64,000 nucleotides of DNA from Opeltia flavorubescens (lineage: Eukaryota > Ascomycota > Lecanoromycetes > Teloschistales > Teloschistaceae): NCBI GenBank assembly GCA_000442125.1, contig KE546968.1, positions 27,932 to 91,931 of the forward strand, written 5' to 3'. A program made the translations under genes and the position numbers. Within the stretch, counting starts at the first letter, position 1, and each line of letters starts with the position of its first letter. Shown piece by piece: positions 1-11,759 of this stretch. Below the pieces are notes generated by a model, which searched no databases, was not told where the DNA came from, and worked only from the letters and a program-made list of their open reading frames with translations.

Positions 1-94
1 GCTATAATTATTATAATCTAAAGGTCTTGGGTTCGAATCCCAGCTAGAGTATTTCTGATTTTTTATCGGTCCGGTAGGATTGATAAGAAATAGG

Positions 95-96
<2 letters not shown>
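1..96 (+). repeat. tRNA-headed repeat, copy 1 (cut by window edge)
   Basis: Positions 30-40 read GGTTCGAATCC, a perfect RNA polymerase III B box (T-arm) inside a tRNA-like 3' half that begins before the window. It is followed at 58-78 by TTTTTTATCGGTCCGGTAGGA and then TTGATAAGAAA, which can pair back on the upstream TTTCTGATTTTTTATCG. The same tRNA-half plus hairpin layout recurs at 1561-1690. Either a tRNA gene repeated with its flank or a tRNA-derived SINE; the shared 3' hairpin favours the SINE. Confidence 0.5.

Positions 97-134
<38 letters not shown>
97..134 (+). repeat. poly(T) tract
   Basis: An uninterrupted run of 38 T directly after the first tRNA-headed repeat. It may be the tail of that repeat or an assembly-sensitive homopolymer; its exact length should not be trusted. 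Confidence 0.8.
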
Positions 135-138
<4 letters not shown>

Positions 139-1560
139 GATTCTAATAATAAATTAAATATTAAAGCTATTTTTATATAGATAAATATTTTAATTAATCT
201 AATTAAAAAAAATTTTAATTTTAAAATATATTTAAATTAAATAAATAAAATAATTTAATTAAAGAACTAAAATAAATAATTAATTAATTAATATTTAATT
301 TTTTTTTTAATTTTTTTAATATATTTTATAGGATAAAAATATATTAAATATTAATCTATTAGAAACTAATCTATAATAGAAATAATAATAAATATATAGA
401 TATAAATTATAAAGTTTTTAATATATTAATTATTTAAAAAATTAAAATTCGCTAAAATTTTTAATTAAAATAACTTTATAAAACTAGTTTTATATAAATT
501 AATAAAATTTTTATAATATAATATTAATATATAATATATAAATAAAAACTAAAAATTTTTATTATATTTAAAATTAAATTATTTTTTAGTAGATTTATAA
601 TATTAAATAAAATATTATTAAAAAATTTAACCCGTTTTTATAAATCGATTTAAAAAGTATTCGAAACTTTAATATATATAAAGTTAGAATTAATAGAAAT
701 AAAAAAAATAAATATTTTTTAACTAGAAATCTAAAATAATAAATAATTTATTTATTAATAATAGATTTTTTATTAAAAAATTTAATAAAATAATTATAAA
801 TTTTAATATTAAAAGTTTTTTTATTTAATTTAATCTATATAGTTTATTTAAAGTTAGAAAAATTTTAAATAAAATATTTTAATTAAAAAATCTATAAAAA
901 AAAATAGTTTTTTATTAATAATAGATTTTTTAAATATAAAATTAATTTTATTAATTAAAAAATAAATATTAAAAATTTTAATTATTATTATAATATATAT
1001 AATTTATTATAGATTAAAATATTTTTATAAATAATATTTATTATTAAAATTTAAAGAAGTTAAAAAATTTTAATTGATATTTAATTTTTTAAAATAGATT
1101 TATTTTATATTTAAAAGAATTAATATTAATTATTTTTTTTATTAATATTTTAAATTATTTATATTATTTATTAAATTAATTTAATAATTATTTTATTTAA
1201 AAACTATTTAAAAAATATAAATTTAAATTAGAAATTTAAGTTAAAATTAAATTTTAAAAATAACTATATAGTTTTTTTTAATTTAAAAGATTTTTTTCTT
1301 TAAAATTTAAATAATTTCTTTAAAAATAATATATTTTTTAAAAAAATCGAATTAATATTGATTTTTTAAATAATTAAATTAGTTTTTTTAATTTTTTTTT
1401 TTAAATTAAATTTATAGCAGATCTACTAGGTTTATTTAAAAAACTATTTTATTTATAAATAGCTATTATTCTATAGATTATTTTTATAAAAATTTTTTTT
1501 TTTTTTTTTTTTTAATTATTTAGGTTATATACTATTTTAACTCGGTTAATTTTAATAATC

Positions 1561-1690
1561 GCCTCTATAATTTAGTAGTTAGAATACTAGACTATAATTA
1601 CTATATTCTAAAAGTTCTAGATTCAAATCCTAGTAATAGCTTCGGCTTTTTTATCGGTCCGGTAGAAACCTAATCGATAAAAAGCCCTTA
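1561..1690 (+). repeat. tRNA-headed repeat, copy 2 (mutated)
   Basis: About 1562-1641 folds as a tRNA-like unit: a D-arm like stretch TTTAGTAGTTAGAAT (A box) and a T-arm AGATTCAAATCC. Against the B box of copy 1 the changes are G to A, as RIP would give on the opposite strand. An anticodon-arm insertion of about 8 nt looks like a tRNA intron. Downstream, GGCTTTTTTATCGGTCCGGTAG is followed by CGATAAAAAGCC, making a 12-bp inverted repeat around the GGTCCGGTAG core shared with copy 1. No working tRNA is expected. Confidence 0.5.
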
Positions 1691-2165
1691 ATTTTTTTAA
1701 TTTTTATTTTAATAGCTTAATATAATTTAAAAGCTATAATATTAATATTTACTATTATAGAAAAAATAGTTAAGATTTTATTAAGAATATAAAAAATTAA
1801 TAAATTTATATATATCTAGTTTAAATAAATAAAAAAATTTATTTAAAAAGCTAAAAAAAATAATTATTTAACTAATTTACGGATTTTTTTTAAAATTTTT
1901 AATACGTTAAATAGCCCTAAAAATTAGCTAAAAAACGGTGCTTTATAAGCTAAATTATATTAGGTTTAGCGCTGGATGCACGGTTTTAAAAAATATAGTT
2001 TTTTAATACGTCGATTACCCGGAATAATAAAAATCGCGAAAATCCCTAATTATAATAGCTCTACGAAACTAAACTCGATTAGGTTAATTTTAACGTTTTA
2101 TTATAGCGCTAGTATAGGGCTAAAAAATATACTATTTAGATTTTTAATATTACTAAAAAATAAGT

Positions 2166-2261
2166 GGTTTTCCAGTAGGTTTCTACTTCTAGATGGAAAA
2201 CTATTTAATATTTTAGCGCCCGCTCTTATAAATCGACTGGAAAACTATATAGTTTTCCAGT
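2166..2261. repeat. foldback with perfect 26-bp palindrome
   Basis: Positions 2236-2261 are a perfect 26-bp palindrome centred on TATA, with arms ACTGGAAAACTAT. The arm sequence occurs twice more nearby in opposite orientation (GGTTTTCCAGT at 2166, GGAAAACTA at 2195), giving four arm copies in about 95 bp. This looks like nested inverted-repeat termini, for example of a MITE-like element, in the RIP block; no transposase is present. Confidence 0.55.
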
Positions 2262-2780
2262 ATATATAAGGTTAGAATTATAAATAAAAATCGCCGATAT
2301 TATAATATATTATAAAATATAATAGTTTTTTTTTAAAATTAAACGTTTATAAATAGAATTTAATTAAATTTTCTATAATTATAAACTATTAAAACTTTTA
2401 ATTTTACTAATAATTTTAATTTTCAAATAAAATTTTAGCTAATAAATTTATTAAAATACGTTTAAATAATTTAATAATTTTATAATTAAATATTTTTACT
2501 AAAAACCGACTATATATAGAAAAGTATTAGTATATTTTTTATATTAGAAGTAGTATATTTTTTTAGCTAATTTAATCAGTTTCAGCTAATTAGCTTTATT
2601 AAAATTTTAGAAATAGTATTACTTCCGCAAAAATATACTATTAGGATATATAGTATTTCGGATTATTTGTAATATTTTATATAGCGAAATAAGGGCGTAA
2701 ACGAGTGGATATAGTAGTTATATAATTATATTCAGGTTGAATAACTAGAAAAAAGTGCATCCGACGTTTATATTATACTA

Positions 2781-5700
2781 TATCGATTGTTCTATTCTAA
2801 TCTATTATCCTAGTCGAGTAGAAAATTGAAAACGAGTTATCGGACCCAACTTTTGCTTGAATATTGCAGTATATGGAGTATCAAGATTTTTACCTTATAC
2901 GCTAGAGTACTGGAGTATCTATATAATTCCGAGAAGTTTATTCAAGTAAACTAGCACTTTAAATTATTGATACTACCTTTGAATTTATCTTCAAGTCGTT
3001 GAAAGCTCTTGCATACTATAGTAAAGAGTCAGTGGCTAGGACCAAGACTTGATTCCGCTCTTTGGTGATAACGATATTTGATTTTCTCCTATATATTCAA
3101 GCTAATATCTTATCTTCTCACTATATTGGGAGTTTAGGCCTACTATACTATATCCTCTGATAGTCCAATATATTGAGAATATTCACCCCTTGGATCTTCC
3201 AAGCACAAACCTACTCCTATACTGACCGAGAGCGGGCAGAGAATAGGCTTTCCTCCACTGATATTCCATTGTAATTATCTTCCAATACGGACACCATTTC
3301 GCACCTACTTCTACAACCCAAGGCTTTACGCATCGATGGATCAATAGGTGTCACGAACATTTCCAAGCGTAGGTGAGCATCTTCCGGGTTATAAGCAGCA
3401 GACTCTTACTTGCTGCCAAGTCGAGTACTATCCCACCAATTTTCCCAGACTCGCTCGCTTCCTTGATAGGGATAATGCATTCATGGTGTTCGGCACTGCA
3501 TATTTGCAACAATGGTTTTCGAGTGTTTCATTCAGCAGGTCTCACAACAAAGAATCTTTCAATCTTAGAGAAGCAAGTAGGCTGCAGGTCACTGAGATAT
3601 CCCCCGCACGGATGTCGGTTGACTTCCTCAGCTAAGGTGAAACGGATAGATCGAATGACCATCAAGTAATCTCAGAATGGGCAAGGGAAGCTTTTTAGTG
3701 TGATCTTCGAAGATCTGGAAGACCCAANGTATAGTATTTGCTGCAATGTGGCATTCGACTGCAGCAGCGAAATTTCATTCACGGCAAAAGGTGAATAACA
3801 ATGAAACCATCTTTATACGCAATTCTATCGGCTACGTCTTAATTAAATCGTCTTTTGCAAGGGCAAACGGAGACTTTCAGCAAACTAGGACAAGTAAGCT
3901 ACAGTCTCTGGAAGTCAGTGGAAGTGCTTAAATGGACATCCATCCCGTCTCTTCTCTGGACGGGCAGCTATATGACAGCTATTTCGAGATAGTGGACACT
4001 CCGAGACTGGGATACCCAAGTTTGCCCCGAAATCATGATCAGATCAACTACTCCTGGAGGTATGGCTGGACCCTCTTTAGTAGCTCTAGCGCCCTCAAGG
4101 CCGCACATACTTGACCTCCTGACAGAGCACACATCACTACAAGACTAGACCATGGTCGTCTGATACAAGACTCTGTTAATTTCTACCCAAAGAGCCTTGT
4201 ACTGATCGACCCTATGACTGTCGACTGGAGCTTATTCCTTATAAGAATTCACGTACTTGTAAACCCTATCCTGTTGACTATAGCGCACTCCAACCTTCTG
4301 TGAACTATAGCCTATTCCAAGGGCACCCATTCTGTCCGCCAGAGGATCAGGCGCAGTCCTGTACGACGGCGATTTATTATGGCATATTGGTCTGTACGAA
4401 TCCAGTGCGGTGCTAGAAACCTGGCTCTCCTTGCTGGAACTTTCATAGTAAGAATGACTGTCATATCCTCTGCTCGCGAATGGGTTTCGAGGGCTGCGGT
4501 GTGGCGAAGACTCGTGGAACTTTGCGAATGATGAAGAGCGGGCGTTGTTCGAGCTCCCTGGACCGAGAAATTGCAAGAATGTGGCTTTCGATACTCTCCT
4601 TCCGTCCTATATAACAGAAATTATTATTAGCAAAACTTGCCAAGAGCAGTGTAAATACAGAAGTGCGTGAATCAAAATACTGATTTGCAGTACGTTCGCT
4701 ACAAGAATACAGAGGGGTGGTGATAATATTTTAAAGCTTCTATAAAACGTTTACGGTCCGCGACTAATAATATAACGTTAGAGCGACCCACCTTGGGCCG
4801 GATAAGGATGGGTAGAAATACTATTATATATACTTTGAAGAGCCTAGTCCAATAATCTATATGACTCTTGCAAAGATTATTTCCAGGTATTACCACCTCC
4901 CGCATCAGGAAGAGGAAATATTCCCGGAGTAATACGGTGCCTCTATACTGGCGTGCTGGAGCGCCAGAATAAACGGCTTGGTAAGAAATGCTGTACTTAA
5001 TTGGATTGGAGTACAAAAGTATACTCGTGCCTTCAGCTGTAAAATAAAATGGTCAGTAGAGACATGTTTATCAATATTCTCTTGAGACCTCTTCGTCGTG
5101 AACTCTCAAACACGTTATCTACTCGGCTCCCAACAGAGAATCGCTACTTCGACTTGGCGGTATAACAAATACTGGGCCAGACGTGGAAGACAAGGGTGCG
5201 GTGATCAACAATCTAGGATAGGATATACGTATTGAGTAGACTATTGGGCTCCCCCCACGAGAGGATACGATTTGTCGGGCATTGGGCATCGAAAACCCCC
5301 CAGACTTCCATCTCAAAGTCCTGCCATCTCGCCCAGATTCCATCAAAAACTTCAGGCGGTAGCGGTAGAGTCTCCATTTTGAATAATCTGAGGTATACTA
5401 CTTTTGATAAGTATATCCCAATAAAATAGCTGAGCTATAGTTCGTGAGAAATTAGCTATCGTATAGCGTTCATACTATAAATACAGAGGTCAATCTAGAA
5501 ATAGTAGTGTGAAAAATATAGGTGGTCCACAACGGGATTTTAGAAAGAGGAAATCGATTATTGTCGCACATCGATACTTGTATTGCGTTTACCACGTGGG
5601 AGGCTCTTATATATTAGACCCTAGAGGTATTCTTTTCCCATGCTAGACAGGGTTTCGAAGCGACATTGGTAGAATCTATCGGAGAGACAAATGCTAAGGG

Positions 5701-5920
5701 AGAGCGATCCAATGCGAAACGTCCGAGGTGCTAATCTCGACAAATACCACTAGAATGGCGCGCGGCTAGATTACCTCTAACTTCAAGGATGTCCTAGGAT
5801 GAGAGCCAGAAATAGTTGGAGGATTAATCAATAGCTGCTTGAGCACAAAGGGCAAAGTATTTAGAGCCCCGGCTCGGCCCAATTGCGGCGTAAGATCTAC
5901 GAAAAATATTTATCTTCGTA
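2781..5920. other. gene-poor stretch with decayed coding remnants
   Basis: Base composition is intermediate. Several short open frames exist on both strands but none has a convincing start, splice sites or recognisable domain. One N lies at 3728. Minus-strand frames at 4232-4576 (Ser-rich) and 4699-5016 have no ATG or no family features. The only piece that reads like protein is the remnant at 3353-3640, listed separately. Confidence 0.5.
3353..3640 (-). pseudogene. remnant of an unassigned coding sequence
   Basis: On the minus strand about 95 codons read with protein-like composition and one in-frame TGA in the middle, including the stretches FSKIERFFVVRPAE and CIIPIKEASESGKIGGIVL. I do not recognise the family. 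Neither a start codon nor splice sites could be placed, so this is probably a fragment of a decayed host gene. Confidence 0.25.
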
Positions 5921-6523
5921 CTATAATCCTTCTCCTTTCTGGTAGGGATTATGAACCGCTTGTTCGAGGTCAGTGATTTCACTGTCAAATATCAACGTAT
6001 TTTGGTTAGTTTCCTTGATATCGGGGAATTGCCAATTCTCTAGAGAGTCCTCACCATTTCTTGTTCTCCTTATCCCATATCAGGTTTTCCAGCTTGGAAT
6101 CATAGTGGTAAAGACTATAGCTGATGAATTCCCTGATAAATCGTAAGCATAACGATATCCATATTCGGCAATGATCGACGTACATGCATGATTTCTAAAG
6201 CCTTTCCGAATCTCATCCCGTTCAGACCTAGAGTAGTCTCTCCAAAACGAGCAAATATCCAATGGTTGAGCTGGTAATGTAGCCATGAGAATCCAGACGA
6301 TATAGCCTCCAGGCATCCATAATTGCGCCACATTCTCAGGGAATTCTAGTACCGACTGATCCTGCTCTGCAACTTGAACGGCAAGTAACGTAGGAGTCAC
6401 CGAACAACGAGCAGCCGTGAGTGTCTTGAGTATTTCAATCTCATTGCGGTTGTGACTGTTAAGCTGCATTCCCGACACGTGTTTCGCTCGTTCCTTGGGA
6501 TCTTCATTGGGAAGGTAAATCAT
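5921..6523 (-). pseudogene. fungal kinase-like (APH-type fold) gene remnant
   Basis: The open part (6080-6523, ATG at 6523) carries the lobe-linking region of fungal protein-kinase-like proteins: an LTAARCSVTPTLLA stretch, then WMPGGYIVWILM, then a helix with RSERDEIRKGF. About 35 bases before its stop the true frame shifts; the other frame continues with HYDSKLENLIWDKENKKW, the catalytic-loop neighbourhood with the Asn of the N-L-I-W-D motif. It meets a TGA, and a third frame gives ENWQFPDIKETNQNTLIF to a stop at 5921. The conserved DFE-type metal-binding motif expected between the last two pieces is missing. Two frame breaks and an absent N-terminal lobe mark it as a pseudogene. No active product is expected. 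Confidence 0.65.
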
Positions 6524-6705
6524 AGGGGACTCTTGACGAGGTCAACGAGTGGGAAAGATCAGCTAGAGAGCGTAATGCTTTACTCGATGCGGACTTTCAA
6601 GATCGCCACGGTGCCGACCTGAGGTCTTGCGTCACGGAACCGGTTATTATCGGCGTGTGTGGTAAGTATCTCCTTCTCAAAGGGTCGTACATTAAGTGTT
6701 TATAG

Positions 6706-8106
6706 GTCACAGTACCCATATTCTGTCTATACGCTCTCTATTTCTCACGGGAAGATCTATGTAGTCAATGATCTTGAGCTCGTAGGTCTGTGCCAGCTGA
6801 ACTGGAAAATACTATCTTTCAATCCCTTCGTTGCCTCCTTCCTCAAGAGACTCTGTCAAGCAACCCAAGAAGCAGAGGCAATTGTAGATGATGGCCTCTT
6901 TTCGGATCATGGTCTGTTCTCTGAAACACGGAATGCGATGCACCAATCACTGGCCCCAGGCCCCCATCTTGACAGAATGGTGATCGCTGTGGCCTCAAGC
7001 GTGTCGATAGCTTTGGATAAGATCATCGTGAAGGGCGATGAAGTCCATGTAGACTTATACGCCTGGATCCGAGGCCTGACGGCTCTTGCAAGCGCTGAAT
7101 CTATCTATGGGCCTGAAAACCCATTCCGACACCCGGAAGTGATGAATGGATACTGGTAATGTGCTATTGTTCGGGTATTGAAACACTATCACTAACGTCT
7201 GACATATCGCTACAGGACCGTCGAAGGTGACTTTCCTAAATTGCTCCTATATTATCTCTCGTCGTGGCTAGCCCCCAAAGCTCACCGAGGTCGCCAACGG
7301 CTTTTCGAGGCTTTCCATGTTTATTACTCCGGGAAAGCCCACCTCAAGGCATCAGTCCTTGCTCAGAGGCGATTCGAAGCAGCACAATCATGTGGTACAC
7401 CACTGAACGATATCGCGAGGTTCGAGCTTTCGGGTCTCTTTGGAATGCTAATCAACACTATCCCTTGTGCATATTGGATGATCTTTGACATTTTTCCAAG
7501 GCCGCAGTTACTTCAAGACATTAGGGGGGATCTCTTACAGCAATCAGAGGCAAAAGTTCAAGTGGATATGGTCAAACAGTACGAATTCAACGTCTCCGAT
7601 ATCACCAAGACTTCTCCATTGATTTCGTCGGTTTTCCAGGAAACACTCCGGTTACGGACTACAGGCTCCTCCATCCGTCAGAGTCAAAAAGACTTTATCT
7701 TGGCAGACCGGTATCTATTAACTAAAGGAAATATTGTCCAGATGCCATTGGCGATCATGCACCAGAACGAAGACCTATGGGGTCCCAAGGCCAGCGAGTA
7801 CGAGCCTCGGCGATTCCAAAAAATAGCTCTTCGCAGCATAATGGCCAGAAGTTTGAGTCATGCTTCAAGCCTGGCGTTTTCCGAGGCTTTGGTGGTGGAA
7901 CAACACTATGCCCTGGTCGTCATTTCGCTGCGACAGAGATCATACTAATGGTAGCAATGATCGCGATGAACTTTGACCTAGTACTACCTGATAAACACAG
8001 ATGGGTAGAACAAGCGCGAATGCGTAATTATAGCGCCACAGCAATCCTGCCACCACAGAATGATTTCAAGGTCAAGATCTGCAAAAGATCGAACATCCGG
8101 GCGTGA
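6706..8106 (+). pseudogene. cytochrome P450, N-terminus missing and one frame break
   Basis: Haem-thiolate monooxygenase fragment. Exons 6706-7155 and 7216-8106 join across an intron with a GTAATG donor and CTACAG acceptor. Visible P450 features are the ExxR helix (ETLRLR), a PERF-like YEPRRFQ and the haem loop FGGGTTLCPGRHFA with the ligand Cys. The overall style, with IYVVN early and few conserved N-terminal residues, resembles fungal P450s annotated near CYP7/prostacyclin-synthase types. The frame changes within a run of six A at about 7811-7816: one extra A would restore FQKNSSSQHNGQ running into the haem loop. No membrane anchor or proline hinge is found upstream of an apparent acceptor at 6705. 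The A-run break could be a sequencing error, but the missing N-terminus suggests real decay. Confidence 0.7.
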
Positions 8107-8790
8107 AATTGGAACTTTTGCGCTGAATTTTTGAAAGCCGGCTTTGCATCTCTTATAGAGACCTAGACTGATAAATTAAAGCAACAGCGGTATCTCCTAT
8201 ATTCTTTAGTCAAAATATCTATAGCGGTCTGAAAACGTAGAAGGCCAGTATCAGGGACATGCGATAAAAGTAACAACTACGGAATATTGAAATGCCGACG
8301 TCCCGTGCAAAACGCAGTGGGCTTGACTTCGCGTTGGTAGTCGCAGATTAGCGGCCAAGGCTCTTTCCAGTCATTGGGCAAAAATCTATGCGAAATCGCT
8401 GTCCCTGTTGATTAATTCTGTTTTCTCATTTGGTCCAGCGAACGCGGGCATCGGTGAGAATCCTTCCGAAAGGATCTGATCCTACCGGCAATCTCCGTCT
8501 TATTATCTATCCAATCATACATCGTACTCGCGTGCATGCGGCGTATTCGTACAGCCATGTGGCTTCGCTGCAAATGGTCACCCCTCCATCCCATGTAATA
8601 TACTCGTCATCAGCTCAAGTCTACGATTTTGGATAAACAGAGTGCGAATTCCGCTCACGCATAGTTATCAGCTGTGCTCAAAAGCCATCACATTGAAGTC
8701 ATCGCATTCAAGTCATTGCAGTCGAGTCATTGCAGTCAATCATTAGGAGCTACAAACGAAAGAACAGAATTTGTAGCTCTCCCTACTGCC
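8107..8790. other. intergenic, promoter side of the MFS gene
   Basis: No coding stretch supported. The short tandem GTCATTGCA-type repeat at 8697-8740 (CATCGCATTCAAGTCATTGCAGTCGAGTCATTGCAGTCAATCATT) lies 50-95 bp before the MFS start and may be a direct-repeat binding site or simple duplication. Confidence 0.4.
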
Positions 8791-10591
8791 ATGGCTGCGA
8801 CCGTTCCAGTCGCACCGTTGGCGGTTGACAGCATGGACAAAGACGCCTCTCAATTGTCCACCCCACCGACAAATAAACACGACAGTAATCGCGACGTGGA
8901 AACAGCCGTCATCCACGCAGCTGCAGCAGACCAGAGTCAAACTACGAGGCCGATTCATGGCTGGAGGTGGGCATTTGCTGGTGCGTGCTTTGACTGCGTA
9001 GTGCCATCAATCTTTCGCTGACAATCCTGCCACGGCAGTTGCGGCTATCCTGTCCAGCGTTTTCCTATTCTCTCTTGATCAGACCATCGTCGCAGATATC
9101 ATACCTGCCATTGTCGAACATTTTGGATCGGTCAGCAAGCTTCCATGGGTGTCTGTCACACTGCTCCTCGCCGCTGCGGGAACAATCAACTTTTGGGCCA
9201 AAGTGTACGGACAATTCGATCCAAAATGGCTCTACATTGGCTGCGTCATGGGTTTCGAAGTCGGGTCAGCCCTTTGCGGTGGTGCGCCCTCGATGAACGC
9301 TCTTATCATCGGCCGTGCCATTGCTGGTCTTGCAGGCGCCGGCATGTACCTGGGTGTCACCATATTTCTATCTGTCTTCACCACCCCTACAGAGCGCCCT
9401 ACCTACTTCGCCATGATCGGTGCCACCTTCGGGGTGGGAACAGTGCTAGGCCCGATCGTTGGTGGTGCTTTTGCTGACAGCTCCGCCACATGGAGATGGG
9501 CTTTCTACATCAATCTGGTCATTGGAGGCCTTTTCGCCCCAGTCTACCTCTTGTATCTGCCATCCCAAGATCCTCGGCCTGGCGCTACGCTTAAACAGCG
9601 GCTCATCGAGCTGGATATGGTAGGAACCACTCTCCAAGTCGGTGCGTTTGTTGCAGGTATCATGGCCTGTTCCTTTGGAGGTGTCCTGTACGAATGGAAC
9701 TCCGGCCGCATCATTGGACTCTTTCTCACCTCTGGCATACTCTTCATCGCTCTTGGCATACAGCAAGAATTTGCTATCTTGACCACCACTGCGCGGCGCG
9801 TCTTTCCAGTGCAATACGTCCGACAAAAGGAAATGGTTATACTCTTTGCGCAGATTGCAGCAGCGAGCACCAATTCGTTCATTGCCATTTACTTCATCCC
9901 CATCTACTTCCAATTTGTGCAGACGGACGAAGCCTTGAAGTCGGGAATCCGACTGTTGCCCTATATCATCCCTCTCGTCGTTGGCAGCGGTCTCAACGGC
10001 GGGTTGATGGAAAAACTGAAGTACTACACGCCGTGGTTCCTAGTCGGCGGACTTTTCCTTATCGTGTCCAACGCCATGCTGTTCCACATCACCTTGACCA
10101 TCAATGCTGGGTACATCTACGGTGCACTGGTTCTCGGTGGACTTGGAACCGGCTTCTTCGTCAATGCGCCATTTGCCATCGCGCAATGGCTTGTTCCCGA
10201 GGAGGAAATCCCTTTGGCTGTCGGTTTCATTACCTGTGCCCAGGTTGCAGGCGTTACTTTTTCACTAGCGATCGGCAATGCAGTGTTCCTTAACCTATCC
10301 CAAAATTCGATCCAACGCATCTTGCCAGGTGTTCCCAAGTCAGACGTGCAAGGCGCAATATCAGGAGCTGGCGGGCCATTCCTGGGAACATTGCCTCTAG
10401 ATACGCAGAAACGAGTCTTGGAGGCTATCATTGGGGCCATACAAAGAGTCTTCATCCTCGGCATTGCTGCAGGATGTTTGGCTGTTCTACTCTCTTTCTT
10501 CATGAGTCGAAAGCCCATTGATCTAGCGCAACCAATAGAGAAGAGTGAAAACGGTGGGGAGGTTGAGAAGAGTTTGCCAGACGCGCGATAG
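8791..10591 (+). CDS. MFS multidrug exporter (DHA2-type, 14 helices)
   Basis: Exons 8791-8980 and 9039-10591 give 580 residues; the intron has donor GTGCGT, a CGCTGACA branch region and acceptor GGCAG, and the phase is preserved. The start is the ATG after a CC context at 8788; an upstream frame lacks an ATG. After a hydrophilic N-terminal tail of about 60 residues comes SLDQTIVA (motif D1 typical of drug:H+ antiporters), GRAIAGLAGAG, WRWAFYINL, and GVGTVLGPIVGG, the antiporter motif C. Helices continue to residue about 545 and a charged tail follows. The family exports drugs and fungal secondary metabolites across the plasma membrane by proton antiport. It follows a broken P450 on the same strand, so it may once have belonged to a small metabolite locus. 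It appears intact. Confidence 0.9.
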
Positions 10592-11759
10592 CCAGAAGTA
10601 TTAATGTTGCTCACGTCGACTGACACAGATTTAGTTCTCTGGCGTCTGGAGCCGGTGAACACCAATTCTAGAACTTACTCCTTCAGCCCAATGCAAACTA
10701 GATTCAACTATATCCAAAGCATCCATTGTGAATAGAGTTGATCAGGCGTGGGATGATCGACATGGCGGATTAAGCCTTGCCATCTCGATCATTCATCATC
10801 CATTGTAGATTGTTGGCAAGCGCAACTCTATTCGCAGCATTGAATCTGGATTCTTTCGGATTTACACCAAGTGCCGGATTGGGCCTAGAAATACGAATAC
10901 GAAACATCTAGCAGGCATGTGGAATCCTGAAGGAATCAAATCTCGCATGTCGGTCTTTACTTCATCCGATCCTTGCAGGATTTGCTCCAATTGTACATCA
11001 TACTACACTACCACCTCACACGCTTGCGCAGTCTAGTCCAGTGCAAACGGGTCGCTAGGCTATCTTCTACAATTCTAACTTCGCTTGAGCCATTACCCGC
11101 TTCAACCGTCTTTGCAGACTGATACCGTATCCTGTTCAGTGCTATCGCCTCAGCCTCCGTCAAAGAATGCTGGATACCACTTCAATACCATGCCTGGATA
11201 ACCGAAAGGCTGCAGATTCGCCGGAGAGTTGTTCAATAACTTCTCCACGAACAACATGCGCTCCAGGTTGATTGAAATCGAGGGTTGATTCCAGCATCGG
11301 CACAAACACGATAGATATAGAGCCTATTCGGTCTTTTATTCAGGTTCAACTGCTGATCAGAGATGATGCGTCGAGTCCAGACAACGGAGGGTTCATTGTG
11401 GAATGCGACCGTAGATGGAAAAGCGACTAGAGCCAATATCTGAGAAGCAAGGATAGTGTACAAAACTATGAAGACACTCCTCATACTGCCTGCTCTGTGC
11501 ATATTTCGCACTCGCGGGCATCTATTTCGATCGAAGAGCATCAAAGAGATGCTGGTATAAAACGTTGTATTCTCTACCAATATTGCAATACCAACTGCAA
11601 ACCTTCGGCCACGTCATACAACATACAGTCTTAGCAATTCTGTCCTAAGAAATCATTGTTGTCACGTCTCCGTGGAGCGCACGATTCGTCCGAGTCCACG
11701 CTAATTACGAAATTACCCAAGATTACCGCCAGATCCGCTATCCAGCTATTCTGGAATGA
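10592..11759. other. intergenic, one doubtful small secreted ORF
   Basis: Nothing recognisable. On the minus strand 11233-11484 (ATG at 11484) encodes 83 residues beginning with a signal-peptide-like MRSVFIVLYTILASQILAL and ending with VCADAG and ACCSW. It has three Cys only, no intron and no recognised family, so it is mentioned but not called as a gene. Confidence 0.4.

Larger units (their letters stand above)
1..2780. repeat. AT-rich, RIP-type block
   Basis: Almost pure A/T with very frequent TA and AATT-type steps and no coding stretch that reads like a protein. Base composition becomes normal between about 2700 and 2800. This is the pattern left in Pezizomycotina where repeated DNA has been mutated by RIP; comparison of the two tRNA-like copies inside the block shows G-to-A changes directly. 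The element that was mutated cannot be identified from what is left. The 97-codon open frame at 1976-2269 is taken as chance. Confidence 0.8.

Noticed and set aside
1976-2269. 97-codon open frame in the AT-rich block
   Set aside because: Its composition follows the local A/T bias, it has no domain features, and it ends in the palindrome; taken as chance.
11233-11484. 83-residue minus-strand ORF with a signal-peptide-like start
   Set aside because: Only three Cys, no intron, no homologue recognised; support is too weak to call a gene.
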